Positions 1 to 7,730 of a DNA stretch of 27,728 nt are shown piece after piece. Both the position numbers and the translations under genes were made by a program. Source of the DNA: Pseudomonadota bacterium (GTDB lineage Bacteria; Desulfobacterota; Desulfovibrionia; Desulfovibrionales; Desulfomicrobiaceae); contig JAEWKZ010000133.1 of NCBI GenBank assembly GCA_023393525.1, forward strand, positions 1 to 27,728. The letters run 5' to 3'. The notes beneath the pieces are model-generated. The model did no database searches, was not told the origin of the DNA, and saw only the letters and a list, made by a program, of their open reading frames with translations. How positions within the stretch are numbered: the first letter of the stretch is position 1; every line of letters starts with the position of its first letter.

Positions 1-38
1 GAAAATCAGGATAATGGCAAGAAAAAAAATCTGGCCTA

Positions 39-90
39 ATCAAGGAATATCAAGGGCTGGAGAGTATTTGAGAGAAGTTAAGAGAAACTA
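39..90. repeat. AT-rich flank with 10-bp phased direct repeats
   Basis: ATCAAGG occurs at 39-45 and again at 49-55. Three consecutive 10-nt units beginning AGAG then follow at 61-70, 71-80 and 81-90. The block is AT-rich, unlike the GC-rich kinase gene that starts abruptly at about 96. Phased short direct repeats next to a broken gene resemble the end of an integrated element (integrase arm sites or transposon end), but no integrase or transposase is visible because the window begins here. Nothing else is recognisable in 1-77. Confidence 0.4.
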
Positions 91-2693
91 TGACACATGA
101 CCGGCATGTTCACGTCCATGAGCACCACGTCAGGGGCGCTTTCCCCTTCCGTCACGCGGCGCACGGCCTCGGCCCCGTTGTCCGCGATCTGCAGTTCCAC
201 CCCGGCCTCGGTCAGGATGACGCCCAGGAGTTCCTGGTTGAACAGGTTGTCCTCGACCAGCAGGACGCGCAGGCCCCGCGCCAGCTCCAGATCGCACGAC
301 ACATCGGCCGCCGCGTCCGCATCCGCGCCGGATTCTCCGCCGCCCAGAACCTGCCGGAGCAGCCCCTCCACCGACGAGGAGGTGAACGGCTTGGCCAGCA
401 AGCCCTGGACGCCCAATTCACTCAGCCGCAGCTTCTGGACATCGGGCCGCGCCGGGCTTGTCATGAGCGCCACTGGCACCGGCCCGGCAGTCCGTCCGTC
501 GCGCTCCGGGGAGCGCAGGAGGGCCAATGCCTCCGGCGCGGTCATGTCCGGCAGTTCCCAGTCGAGCAGGATCAGGTCGAAACGCTCCGACGCGGCCAGG
601 CGCGAGGCCTCGGCTGCCGAGCCTGCGGCGGCGTGGGAGTGGCCCATGGCGGACAGGATGGTTTTCATGGAGGCCAGACTGGCCGGGTTGTCCTCGACGA
701 CCAGCACCTTCAACGTCCCGTGATCCGCGACCGGCAGCGCTTGCGGGGAATCGGAGCCGGGATCGAGGCCCAGGGGCACCGTGAACCAGAACGTCGAGCC
801 CTCGCCTGGCTGGCTGCGCACCGAGATGTCCCCGCCCATGAGCCGCACGAGCCGCCGACTGATGCTCAGACCCAGGCCCGTGCCCCCGTAGACCCGGGCC
901 GTGGACGAGTCGGCCTGCTCGAAGGACTGGAACAGCCGCGGCAGGACGGCCGGATCGATGCCGATGCCGGTGTCGCCGACCTCGAAGCGAAGCATGGCCC
1001 GATCCTGCCGCTGGGCGTCCTCGTCCCTGGAAACCGCCAACCGGACGGTCCCGCCCCGGGTGAACTTGACCGCGTTGCCGCCCAGGTTGAGCAGGATCTG
1101 CTTGAGGCGCAGGTTGTCCCCTATCACGTGGCGGGGAACTCCGGGCTCGACCGAAAGCACCAGATCGTCACCGTTCTCGAAGGCGCGGGAAACGAGGATG
1201 TCGGCGGCTTCATGCAGCAGGGCCTCCGGATCAAAGGGCACGGCCATCAGTTCCACCTTGCCGGCCTCGATCTTGGCCAGGTCCAGGATGTCGTTGATGA
1301 TGTCCATCAGATGCTTCGCCGCGGCCTCGATCCGCAGCAGGTACTGCCGCAGCTGCCCGCCGGCCCCCATTTGCAGGGACAGGTTCAGGAAGCCGAGGAT
1401 GGCGGTCATGGGCGTGCGGATCTCGTGACTCATGCCGGCCAGGAAGGATGACCGGGCCTTGGCCATGGCCTCGGCGGCCTGACGCTGCGCCGAAATGGTC
1501 TCGATGTTGTAGGCCAGCAGGATGGTCATGCACACGGCTTCGACCACGAAGGACACCCACATGAAAGAGGGGTGCGCGAAGGGAAGTCCGCCTTTGATGG
1601 CCCAGTTGTAGGAGAACGCGGCAAGAGTCGCCGAGAGCCAGGCGGCCATGAAGATCAGGGCGGGCGTCCTGTCGCGCTTGAGACAGTCGAAGCAGGCCCA
1701 GAACACGACAGCCGTGAGGGGCATGACCGCGTATATGGACAGCTTCGGGTGCATCTCCTCGGGCAGGACGAACGCGGATGCGGCGACGCCGAGGACCGCC
1801 CAGACCGCGAGCAGGAGTATCGTGTTGAGCTTCCTGTTGTGCCGTGAGATTTCGAAAAATGTCCTGACCGTCGTGGCGACGATGGCCTGACCCACCAGAC
1901 CCACCGCCATGATGATCGTCGGGAGGTTTTTGATCACAAAGAGATGCTGGTAGTTGGTGGTGGCGACGAAACTGGCGAAGGTCAGGTTGCTGAGCACGAA
2001 CCACTTGTATTTGCCGTTGCCGGTATAGAGGTAGATGGCCAGGTTACCGAGCATCAGGGTGGCAAAGAAGCCCAGCAGCAGGGCGGTCCCTAGGGTCTTG
2101 AAGCCGTTGACGAGCAGGACGCGGTCGAGGGTGGAGACGGACGGGGACACCATGAGGGGCCGGATGCCCGTGACGCGGATGTAGCACGTCGCGGGCGCGT
2201 TCAGATCCGGGGGGAGCTGGAAATGGCGATTCTCCGGCCCTCCCGGGACGGACACCAGCCGTCCCGTGGCATGGACCCGCCACCCGCCCTCGGCTTCGGG
2301 GGCAGGCACGTAAAGGTGGAAGGTGTCGTAAAAATTCCAGCCCGGGTCCAGGATCCACAATTCCGGCGGCTCTCCGCTCTCCGGGTTCGACGGCGCGGGG
2401 GCGATGGTGAAACGGAACCACAGGGCCGAGGAGGTGAAGCCGAAATTGAAGTGGCCCCTGGGCGGGGGACCGTAGCGGCCGGACAAGCCGGGAGAAGCCG
2501 CCTGATCGATGCGAAGCGAACGGTCCGCGTCCTCCAGAAACTCCATGAACGGGCGCAGATCGTAGCTTTCCCGTTCCGCCTCGAGGACGCAGGTCTGCCC
2601 CGCCCAGGCTGAAAGAGTCCCGGCAAGGCATGTCGTCAGCAGGATGCCGGTGAGCAGGGTCAGAACCCGGAAACGCCAACGTCGAGCGGGCAT
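78..2693 (-). CDS. 7TMR-DISM hybrid sensor histidine kinase, C-terminally truncated
   Basis: This is a membrane hybrid histidine kinase. From the N-terminus it has a signal peptide ending near SAWA, a periplasmic 7TMR-DISM-type sensor domain, about seven transmembrane helices, and a HisKA domain with H-box MSHEIRTPM (about residue 420). A HATPase domain with DTGIGI and GGTGLGLSIS motifs follows, then one complete receiver (LLDWELPDM, conserved Lys in AKPF) and a second receiver. The second receiver reads normally through VLMDVNMPVM and then runs into CHSFS and a stop, so more than half of that domain is missing. The frame can be extended upstream to an ATG at 2798, but I prefer the ATG at 2693. 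It gives a normal signal peptide, and a TATAGCAT -10-like sequence (2802-2809, minus strand) lies only 3 nt upstream of the 2798 ATG. The kinase core looks intact; phosphorelay through the last receiver should be lost. The ligand is unknown. Confidence 0.85.
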   Translation of the reverse strand: MPARRWRFRVLTLLTGILLTTCLAGTLSAWAGQTCVLEAERESYDLRPFMEFLEDADRSLRIDQAASPGLSGRYGPPPRGHFNFGFTSSALWFRFTIAPAPSNPESGEPPELWILDPGWNFYDTFHLYVPAPEAEGGWRVHATGRLVSVPGGPENRHFQLPPDLNAPATCYIRVTGIRPLMVSPSVSTLDRVLLVNGFKTLGTALLLGFFATLMLGNLAIYLYTGNGKYKWFVLSNLTFASFVATTNYQHLFVIKNLPTIIMAVGLVGQAIVATTVRTFFEISRHNRKLNTILLLAVWAVLGVAASAFVLPEEMHPKLSIYAVMPLTAVVFWACFDCLKRDRTPALIFMAAWLSATLAAFSYNWAIKGGLPFAHPSFMWVSFVVEAVCMTILLAYNIETISAQRQAAEAMAKARSSFLAGMSHEIRTPMTAILGFLNLSLQMGAGGQLRQYLLRIEAAAKHLMDIINDILDLAKIEAGKVELMAVPFDPEALLHEAADILVSRAFENGDDLVLSVEPGVPRHVIGDNLRLKQILLNLGGNAVKFTRGGTVRLAVSRDEDAQRQDRAMLRFEVGDTGIGIDPAVLPRLFQSFEQADSSTARVYGGTGLGLSISRRLVRLMGGDISVRSQPGEGSTFWFTVPLGLDPGSDSPQALPVADHGTLKVLVVEDNPASLASMKTILSAMGHSHAAAGSAAEASRLAASERFDLILLDWELPDMTAPEALALLRSPERDGRTAGPVPVALMTSPARPDVQKLRLSELGVQGLLAKPFTSSSVEGLLRQVLGGGESGADADAAADVSCDLELARGLRVLLVEDNLFNQELLGVILTEAGVELQIADNGAEAVRRVTEGESAPDVVLMDVNMPVMCHSFS

Positions 2694-2878
2694 GCGTGCG
2701 TCCGTCGGATAGAGGTGCGGGATTCGCGGCAAGCTCAGCGCAATCACGACCTTGCGCGCGGCATCAGAGCGTGAATTCGACTCAGCGATGTGATGCATCG
2801 TATGCTATATCGCGCATCAAGGACAAGAAATTTTCGCCGGAAAGCATCGACATGTCCTGAACTCCGGAAAGGGGATCA

Positions 2879-2901
2879 TGAAAAAAGCCGCCAAACGCGG
2901 C
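2879..2901 (-). terminator. Rho-independent terminator after the glycosyltransferase gene
   Basis: Read on the minus strand, a GCCGC-GTTTG-GCGGC hairpin (2887-2901) is followed by six T residues (2881-2886). It lies 45 nt beyond the stop of the glycosyltransferase gene. A second GGCCG-TTTT-CGGCC hairpin at 2922-2935 lies between the two. Together they separate this gene from the kinase downstream on the same strand. Confidence 0.7.
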
Positions 2902-2945
2902 GCGTTGCCGGGACGGATGCGGGCCGAAAACGGCCGCAAGCGCGG

Positions 2946-4157
2946 CTATCTTTTCACCACGGAACGCAGGACCCGCAACTGCGACGGCAGAAGCGCGCGC
3001 ACGTCGTACCGGTCCAGGACGGACTGTCTGGCCTGCCTGCGGACAGGCTCCAACCGGCTTCGATTTTCCAGGGCGTGAATGATCGTCTCCGCGATGGCGA
3101 CGGGAGAGCGCATATTCGTCAACAGGGCGTTATGGCCGTGAACGGCCGCCTCGCGAACGGGTTCGGTATCGGAAGCCACCACCAGGCATCCGCAGGACAG
3201 GGCTTCCAGAAAGGACCAGGACAGGACGAACGGACGGGTCAGGTAGACATGCACCGACGACGCCCTCAAGAGCGTCCGGTAATGTCCGTAAGGCAGGGTG
3301 CCTACGAAATGGATGCGCTCCGGATCGGGCTGAAGACGTTCCATGAGGACCTGCTTCCAGGTTTTTCCGGGTTCCGGCGGCAACCCGTAGCACGAGCGAT
3401 CCTCGCCGCCGATGACCACATGGCAATGGGGCCGTCTTTTGACCACTTCCACGGCCGCTTCGAGAAACTGCGGGAAACCCCTGTAGGGCTCCATCCCTCG
3501 GGTGGCATAGGTCACGATCTCCGTGGCCCCGGACAGATCAAGGCCCGGCAGCGCCATTTTCGCGCCAGGATCGGGGGAGAAGTACTCCGTGTCGATGCCA
3601 TCGTGGATCACGGAAATTTTGGAGCGCAGCTCCACGGGAAACTGCTCAAGCTGCCAGCGGGTCGGACATATGCCGCGAACGCAGCCGTGCAGATCCATGA
3701 GGATCGGAATGTTGTTGGTCCGCACCTCCATCCTGGCGTCAAGGGACATGGGCGTTCCCGAGAAACGCATGTCCGCGCTCATGGCATCGTAAAACCATTC
3801 GAAATAGCCGACAAAGGCCGATTCTGGAAAGACGTCGCGCAGATACATGGTCGGCCCCCAGCCTGAATGCCCGCAGATCACGTCGGGCACGAAACCCTGC
3901 TTGCGCAGTTCCAGAGCCGCGCGCAACGCTCCGTAGGCACTGCGGGAAACATCCCAGAATTTCAAGCTCATGACGCATCCTTCAGGAAACGCCTCACCGT
4001 CCGGAACAAACACGACCTTGCGCACACCCGGGATGTTCCAGCCCTGATTCTCGTTCGAGGAGAGGAAGACAACCTCATTGTCGGGATCCCGTCCCAGAAC
4101 GGACGCCACATTCCGGAACTGGGCCGGAAAATTCATGTGCACAAACAGAATGCGCAT
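2946..4157 (-). CDS. Family 1/4 glycosyltransferase (GT-B fold)
   Basis: The 403-residue protein transfers a sugar, probably from a nucleotide-sugar donor, onto a cell-surface glycan or other acceptor. The N-terminal half (MRILFVHMNFPAQFRNVA, then CGHSGWGPTMYLRDVFP) matches the Glyco_trans_4_3 type of GT-B acceptor domain. The C-terminal half has the Glycos_transf_1 donor-binding region, with ATRGMEPYRGFPQFLEA, HFVGTLPY and a LSWSFLEALSCGCLVVASD stretch carrying the usual acidic residue. There is no signal peptide or membrane span, so it should act at the cytoplasmic face. The ATG at 4157 has GGAGG five nt upstream. No other polysaccharide gene is nearby, so its pathway cannot be named. A perfect 12-bp palindrome, GAAACATGTTTC, lies 16 nt upstream of the start. 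Confidence 0.85.
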   Translation of the reverse strand: MRILFVHMNFPAQFRNVASVLGRDPDNEVVFLSSNENQGWNIPGVRKVVFVPDGEAFPEGCVMSLKFWDVSRSAYGALRAALELRKQGFVPDVICGHSGWGPTMYLRDVFPESAFVGYFEWFYDAMSADMRFSGTPMSLDARMEVRTNNIPILMDLHGCVRGICPTRWQLEQFPVELRSKISVIHDGIDTEYFSPDPGAKMALPGLDLSGATEIVTYATRGMEPYRGFPQFLEAAVEVVKRRPHCHVVIGGEDRSCYGLPPEPGKTWKQVLMERLQPDPERIHFVGTLPYGHYRTLLRASSVHVYLTRPFVLSWSFLEALSCGCLVVASDTEPVREAAVHGHNALLTNMRSPVAIAETIIHALENRSRLEPVRRQARQSVLDRYDVRALLPSQLRVLRSVVKR

Positions 4158-4751
4158 GGTACCTCCATGCCGTGAAACATGTTTCGCTTCCGCCTGCCGC
4201 CAACATCGCGAATCAACGCCGACGAACCGGTCATATCACCCCGCTGTGAAACGCGAGGGTCTGGGTCGACGCAAAAAATACAAAAACATGACCTTCAAAA
4301 TACGGCTCGACTCTTTTTATTCCCGCTCCGCGCCCAAAAGCATTGAAAAAAACAAAATACTCATAATTTCAAATAAGTTGTCATGCAGAAAAATTCAAAC
4401 ATGACCACAATGTCACTACAGATAATTCCCAGGATATTCATGCATGAAAGACTGATATAAATACTTTATTAGACAATAATCATATTTATTGCTTCATACG
4501 TATTTCACATATTTTATACATACATGTATGGAAGCCATAAGTGGCACAAAGAGATAGCGCATGGCCATACGAACAAGCACCAAATTAAAAGGTACTTTTC
4601 TACTGATTGATACTTACTCCAAATATGAAAAAACTCAAGAATATAAGCAAACAGGAGGCTCAAGCATGGCTGTCGCGATTCGCCGATCCTGCGCGAACGC
4701 ACTCGGTGGAAGCATGTGAAACCGGGCCTCGCTTTTTTCTCCCCTCCTCGC
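4158..4751. other. Gene-poor, partly AT-rich intergenic region with three 12-bp palindromes
   Basis: This gap holds no convincing conventional gene. Its middle (about 4290-4640) is markedly AT-rich, unlike both flanks. It contains three perfect 12-bp palindromes: GAAACATGTTTC (4174-4185), TTCATGCATGAA (4437-4448) and CATACATGTATG (4519-4530). The first and third share the core ACATGT. The first lies where an operator for the minus-strand glycosyltransferase gene could be. Open frames on both strands here lack family resemblance and, apart from a 17-codon frame at 4666, lack good ribosome binding sites. Confidence 0.5.
4666..4719 (+). CDS. Possible 17-codon small ORF with a strong ribosome binding site
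   Basis: A perfect AGGAGG (4653-4658) sits seven nt before an ATG that opens a 17-codon frame, MAVAIRRSCANALGGSM, ending in TGA. It lies upstream of the proposed thi promoter, so it would not be part of the riboswitch transcript. The peptide has two Arg and one Cys and resembles no family I know. The only support is the ribosome binding site; it may be coincidence or a relic. Confidence 0.2.
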   Translation: MAVAIRRSCANALGGSM

Positions 4752-4781
4752 TTTACACCACCACGACTCTCATCGTACAAG
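4752..4781 (+). promoter_or_regulatory. Candidate sigma-70 promoter of the thi operon
   Basis: TTTACA (4752-4757, 5 of 6 to the -35 consensus) is separated by 18 nt from TACAAG (4776-4781, 4 of 6 to the -10 consensus). Transcription would start near 4788, immediately before the riboswitch P1 stem. That placement is the main reason for the call. Confidence 0.45.
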
Positions 4782-4791
4782 CTTGGCTCAA

Positions 4792-4882
4792 CACAAGCTG
4801 GGGGAGCCCGACGGGCTGAGAGGGGACATGTTCCCGACCCTTACGACCTGACGCAGATCATGCTGCCGTAGGGAAGCTGGTT
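4792..4882 (+). promoter_or_regulatory. TPP (THI-box) riboswitch
   Basis: The leader contains the conserved thi-box segments in order: GGGGAGCCC (4801-4809), the pyrimidine-sensing GGGCTGAGA (4813-4821), ACCCTT (4837-4842), GACCTGA and GATCATGCTGCCGTAGGGAA (4856-4875). The ends CAAGCT and AGCTGG form the P1 closing stem with one mismatch. Thiamin pyrophosphate binding is expected to lower expression of the downstream thi operon. The start codon of thiS lies about 85 nt downstream, after a terminator hairpin, so control is probably at transcription termination. Confidence 0.94.
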
Positions 4883-4903
4883 CCGGAGAATACCCATTCA
4901 TCG

Positions 4904-4934
4904 AACCGCGCCCCCCGGCGCGGTTTTCGTTTTT
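4904..4934 (+). terminator. Riboswitch expression-platform terminator
   Basis: AACCGCGC (4904-4911) pairs perfectly with GCGCGGTT (4918-4925) around a C-rich loop and is followed by a broken T-run to 4934. GGTTC at 4879-4883, which overlaps the 3' side of the riboswitch P1 stem, is complementary to GAACC at 4903-4907, which overlaps the 5' arm of this hairpin. That gives a plausible antiterminator when TPP is absent. The pairing logic is inferred from sequence. Confidence 0.82.
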
Positions 4935-4966
4935 CCTCCCGCTTGCACCTCAACGCGGAGGCCATC

Positions 4967-5167
4967 ATGCACATCACCGTCAACGGACGCGCGCGGGAAA
5001 TCGAGACCGGCCAGACCCTGCGCGGGCTGATCCTGGCCATGGACCTCGACCCGTCCGTGGTCGTGGCCGAACTGAACCAGGACATCGTGCCCGGCGAAAA
5101 ATTCGCTTCGACCAGCCTGAGCCACGGAGACCGGCTCGAACTGCTGAGCTTTGTCGGCGGAGGCTGA
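4967..5167 (+). CDS. thiS: Sulfur carrier protein ThiS
   Basis: ThiS is a 66-residue ubiquitin-like protein that carries sulfur as a C-terminal thiocarboxylate to ThiG for thiazole synthesis. It begins MHITVNGRAREIE and ends in the required diglycine tail (SFVGGG), the site of adenylation and thiocarboxylation. The length is normal for the family. The ATG at 4967 has GGAGG five nt upstream; an in-frame TTG at 4943 lies between the terminator and that site and is unlikely to be used. It is the first gene of the operon under TPP riboswitch control, followed after 42 nt by thiG. Confidence 0.95.
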   Translation: MHITVNGRAREIETGQTLRGLILAMDLDPSVVVAELNQDIVPGEKFASTSLSHGDRLELLSFVGGG

Positions 5168-5209
5168 GCCCCGCCCGTCCCGCACACCACAAATCAAGCG
5201 AGCACCATC

Positions 5210-6001
5210 ATGGAACATTGCGATATCTTCGAAATCGGCGGCAAGCGCCTGACCAGCCGTCTCTTCACCGGCACGGGCAAGTACGGAAACGACGCCTTCA
5301 TCGCCCCTGTCTGCGAAGCCTCCGGTTCCGAGGTCATCACCGTGGCCCTGCGCCGGGTGGACCTGGACGGCAAGGCGGACAACGTCATGCGCCACATCCC
5401 CGAAGGCATGACCCTCCTGCCCAACACCTCGGGAGCGCGCACCGCCGCCGAGGCCGTGCGCATCGCCAGGCTGGCGCGGGCCATGGGCTGCGGGAACTGG
5501 ATCAAGATCGAGGTCATCTCCGACAACCGCTACCTCCTGCCCGACGGCTACGAGACGGCCAGGGCCACGGAAACCCTGGCCAGGGAAGGGTTCGTGGTCC
5601 TGCCCTACATGAACCCGGACCTGTACGTGGCCCGCGCCCTGGCCGACGCCGGGGCGGCGGCGATCATGCCCCTGGGCGCGCCCATCGGCACCAACCGGGG
5701 CCTGCGGACCGAAGAGATGATCCGCATCCTGATCGAGGAAATAAACCTGCCGGTCATCGTCGACGCCGGCATCGGCACCCCCAGCCAGGCCTGCCAGGCC
5801 ATGGAGATGGGCGCGGCGGCGTGCCTGGTCAACACGGCCATCGCCACGGCCTCTGACCCGGTGCTCATGGGCCGCGCCTTTGGCCGGGCCGTGGCCGCCG
5901 GACGCGAAGCCTGGCTCGCCGGTCCCGGAGCCGTGGGCACCCTGGCCCAGGCTTCCTCGCCCCTGACCGGATTTCTGGATCAGCCGGGAGCCGCGTCATG
6001 A
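5210..6001 (+). CDS. thiG: Thiazole synthase ThiG
   Basis: ThiG condenses 1-deoxy-D-xylulose 5-phosphate, dehydroglycine and sulfur from ThiS-thiocarboxylate into the thiazole phosphate moiety of thiamin. The 263-residue product is of typical length and forms a TIM barrel. It has the opening GTGKYGN segment, the Schiff-base Lys in GNWIKIEV (about Lys99), PLGAPIGTNRGL and VIVDAGIGTPSQA phosphate-binding regions, and the C-terminal SSPLTGF. The ribosome binding site is weak. Its last four bases overlap the start of thiH (ATGA), which points to translational coupling. Confidence 0.96.
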   Translation: MEHCDIFEIGGKRLTSRLFTGTGKYGNDAFIAPVCEASGSEVITVALRRVDLDGKADNVMRHIPEGMTLLPNTSGARTAAEAVRIARLARAMGCGNWIKIEVISDNRYLLPDGYETARATETLAREGFVVLPYMNPDLYVARALADAGAAAIMPLGAPIGTNRGLRTEEMIRILIEEINLPVIVDAGIGTPSQACQAMEMGAAACLVNTAIATASDPVLMGRAFGRAVAAGREAWLAGPGAVGTLAQASSPLTGFLDQPGAAS

Positions 6002-7110
6002 GTTTTCTGTCCGAGGCCCTGCGCCTGAACACCGAACCCCTGGACCAACGCTTCAACCTCGTGGCAAGGGACGAGGCCCTGGCCGTTCTCGGTCGCGAGC
6101 GCGTCGACGAGAGGGGATTCGCGGCCCTGCTCTCCCCGGCGGCGGCCCCGTGCCTGGAAGCCATGGCCAGGCGCGCCCACGAGCTGACCCTGCGTCATTT
6201 CGGCCGGACCATCAGCCTCTTCACCCCGCTCTATGTCTCCAACCACTGCGCCAACCATTGCCGCTACTGCGGATTCGCGGCCCCCAACGCCATCCCCCGC
6301 ACACGGCTCACCCTTGACGAGGTCCGGGCCGAGGGTCGGGCTATCGCCGACATGGGCCTCAAACACCTGCTCCTCTTGACCGGGGAAGCTCCGGGCAAGG
6401 CCGGGGTGGACTATCTGGAAGCGTGCGTACGCGCGCTGCGGCCCATGTTCCCGTCCATTGCGATAGAAGTGTTTCCCATGGACACGGAAGATTATGCCCG
6501 GCTGGTGAAAGCGGGCGTGGACGGCCTGACCGTGTTCCAGGAAACCTACGATCCGAAGCTTTACGCCGAGCTGCACCCGGCCGGGCCCAAGCGGGACTAC
6601 GCCTTCCGCCTGGATACCCCGCAGCGCGGTGCCGAGGCGGGCATGCGCGTGGTCAATATCGGAGCCCTGCTCGGCCTTTCCGACTGGCGGCGGGAGATCT
6701 TCATCACGGGCCTGCACGCGGCCTGGCTGCAAAAACGCTATCCCGGCGTGGACGTGGCCGTGTCCCTGCCGCGCATGCGTCCCCATGCCGGAGCGTTTCA
6801 ACCGGCCTGCGTGGTTTCAGACCGCGAACTGGTGCAGGCCATGACCGCCCTGCGCATCTTCCTGCCGCGTCTGTCCATCACCATCTCCACCCGCGAAGCC
6901 CCTGGCTTTCGGGACAACATCCTGCCCCTGGGCGTGACGCGCATGTCCGCCGGGGTCAGCACCGCCGTGGGCGGTCACGCCAAGCCCGGCCAGAGCGGGC
7001 AGTTTGAGATTTCGGACCCGCGCAGCGTGAGTGAAATGACGGCCATGCTGCGAAGCCGGGGATACCAGCCCGTGTTCAAGGACTGGGAGCCCATGGAAGG
7101 ATGCGCGTGA
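5998..7110 (+). CDS. thiH: 2-iminoacetate synthase ThiH (radical SAM)
   Basis: ThiH cleaves tyrosine with a 5'-deoxyadenosyl radical to give dehydroglycine (2-iminoacetate) and p-cresol, supplying the thiazole nitrogen and carbon to ThiG. The radical SAM CX3CX2C motif is visible as CANHCRYC (Cys84, Cys88, Cys91) and binds the [4Fe-4S] cluster. The 370-residue length and the C-terminal THIAMIN-BATS-type region (GVTRMSAGVSTAVGG) fit the family. Use of ThiH rather than an oxygen-dependent glycine oxidase (ThiO) suits an anaerobe. It overlaps both thiG and thiF by a few bases. Confidence 0.95.
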   Translation: MSFLSEALRLNTEPLDQRFNLVARDEALAVLGRERVDERGFAALLSPAAAPCLEAMARRAHELTLRHFGRTISLFTPLYVSNHCANHCRYCGFAAPNAIPRTRLTLDEVRAEGRAIADMGLKHLLLLTGEAPGKAGVDYLEACVRALRPMFPSIAIEVFPMDTEDYARLVKAGVDGLTVFQETYDPKLYAELHPAGPKRDYAFRLDTPQRGAEAGMRVVNIGALLGLSDWRREIFITGLHAAWLQKRYPGVDVAVSLPRMRPHAGAFQPACVVSDRELVQAMTALRIFLPRLSITISTREAPGFRDNILPLGVTRMSAGVSTAVGGHAKPGQSGQFEISDPRSVSEMTAMLRSRGYQPVFKDWEPMEGCA

Positions 7111-7730
7111 ACGCTTTTGAAGAAGGGCTTGCGCGTTACCTCCATCCGGGCTTTCTGGATTTTTTGCGCACGATCAGAATCGGCATCATCGGGGCGGGGG
7201 GCCTTGGCTCCAACTGCGCCGCGCATCTGATCCGCAGCGGATTCGCGGACCTTGTCCTGGCCGACGCGGACACGGTGGAGCCTTCAAACCTGAACCGCCA
7301 ATATTTCACCCTGGCCCAGGTCGGCAGCCCCAAGGCGCTTGCCCTGCGCGAAAACCTGCTGGCCATCAATCCGGCGGCCAGGATAGAAGCCCATCACCTC
7401 CGCGTGGACGCCCTGAACATGCCCGAACTCTTCGATGCCTGCGACGCCGTGGTCGAGGCCGTGGACGATCCGCGAACCAAGAAACTCATCATCGAAACCC
7501 TGGCCCCGAAAAAAATGCTGCTCGTGGGAGCCTCGGGCCTGGGCGGATTCGGCCGCGCCGGGGAAATGCGGGCACGGCTCCTTGGGCCGCGTCTCGTCAT
7601 TGTCGGCGACCACTCCACTCCCTGCGCGGCCTCCACCCCTCCCCTGTCCCCCGGCGTGGGCATGGCCGCGGCCATGCAGGCCGACGTGATCCTGAACCAC
7701 TTTCATACCATATATAAGGAGCGGGCATGA
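7101..7730 (+). CDS. thiF: ThiF family 2 adenylyltransferase (sulfur carrier activation)
   Basis: This is a 209-residue E1-like enzyme expected to adenylate the C-terminal glycine of ThiS. It has the Rossmann nucleotide-binding motif GIIGAGGLGSN (about residues 28-38), the NLNRQYF segment with its catalytic Arg, and VVEAVDDPRTKK. It is shorter than E. coli ThiF, and I see no pair of zinc-binding CxxC motifs; this is the pattern of the short family-2 ThiF described in anaerobes. The start overlaps the end of thiH by 10 nt and the stop overlaps thiE by 4 nt, so it belongs to the same transcript. Confidence 0.9.
   Translation: MRVNAFEEGLARYLHPGFLDFLRTIRIGIIGAGGLGSNCAAHLIRSGFADLVLADADTVEPSNLNRQYFTLAQVGSPKALALRENLLAINPAARIEAHHLRVDALNMPELFDACDAVVEAVDDPRTKKLIIETLAPKKMLLVGASGLGGFGRAGEMRARLLGPRLVIVGDHSTPCAASTPPLSPGVGMAAAMQADVILNHFHTIYKERA

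Noticed and set aside
4514..4780. 88-codon minus-strand frame in the AT-rich gap before the thi operon
   Set aside because: No ribosome binding site, no family resemblance, and it overlaps the proposed thi promoter. Its hydrophobic end results from AT-rich sequence.
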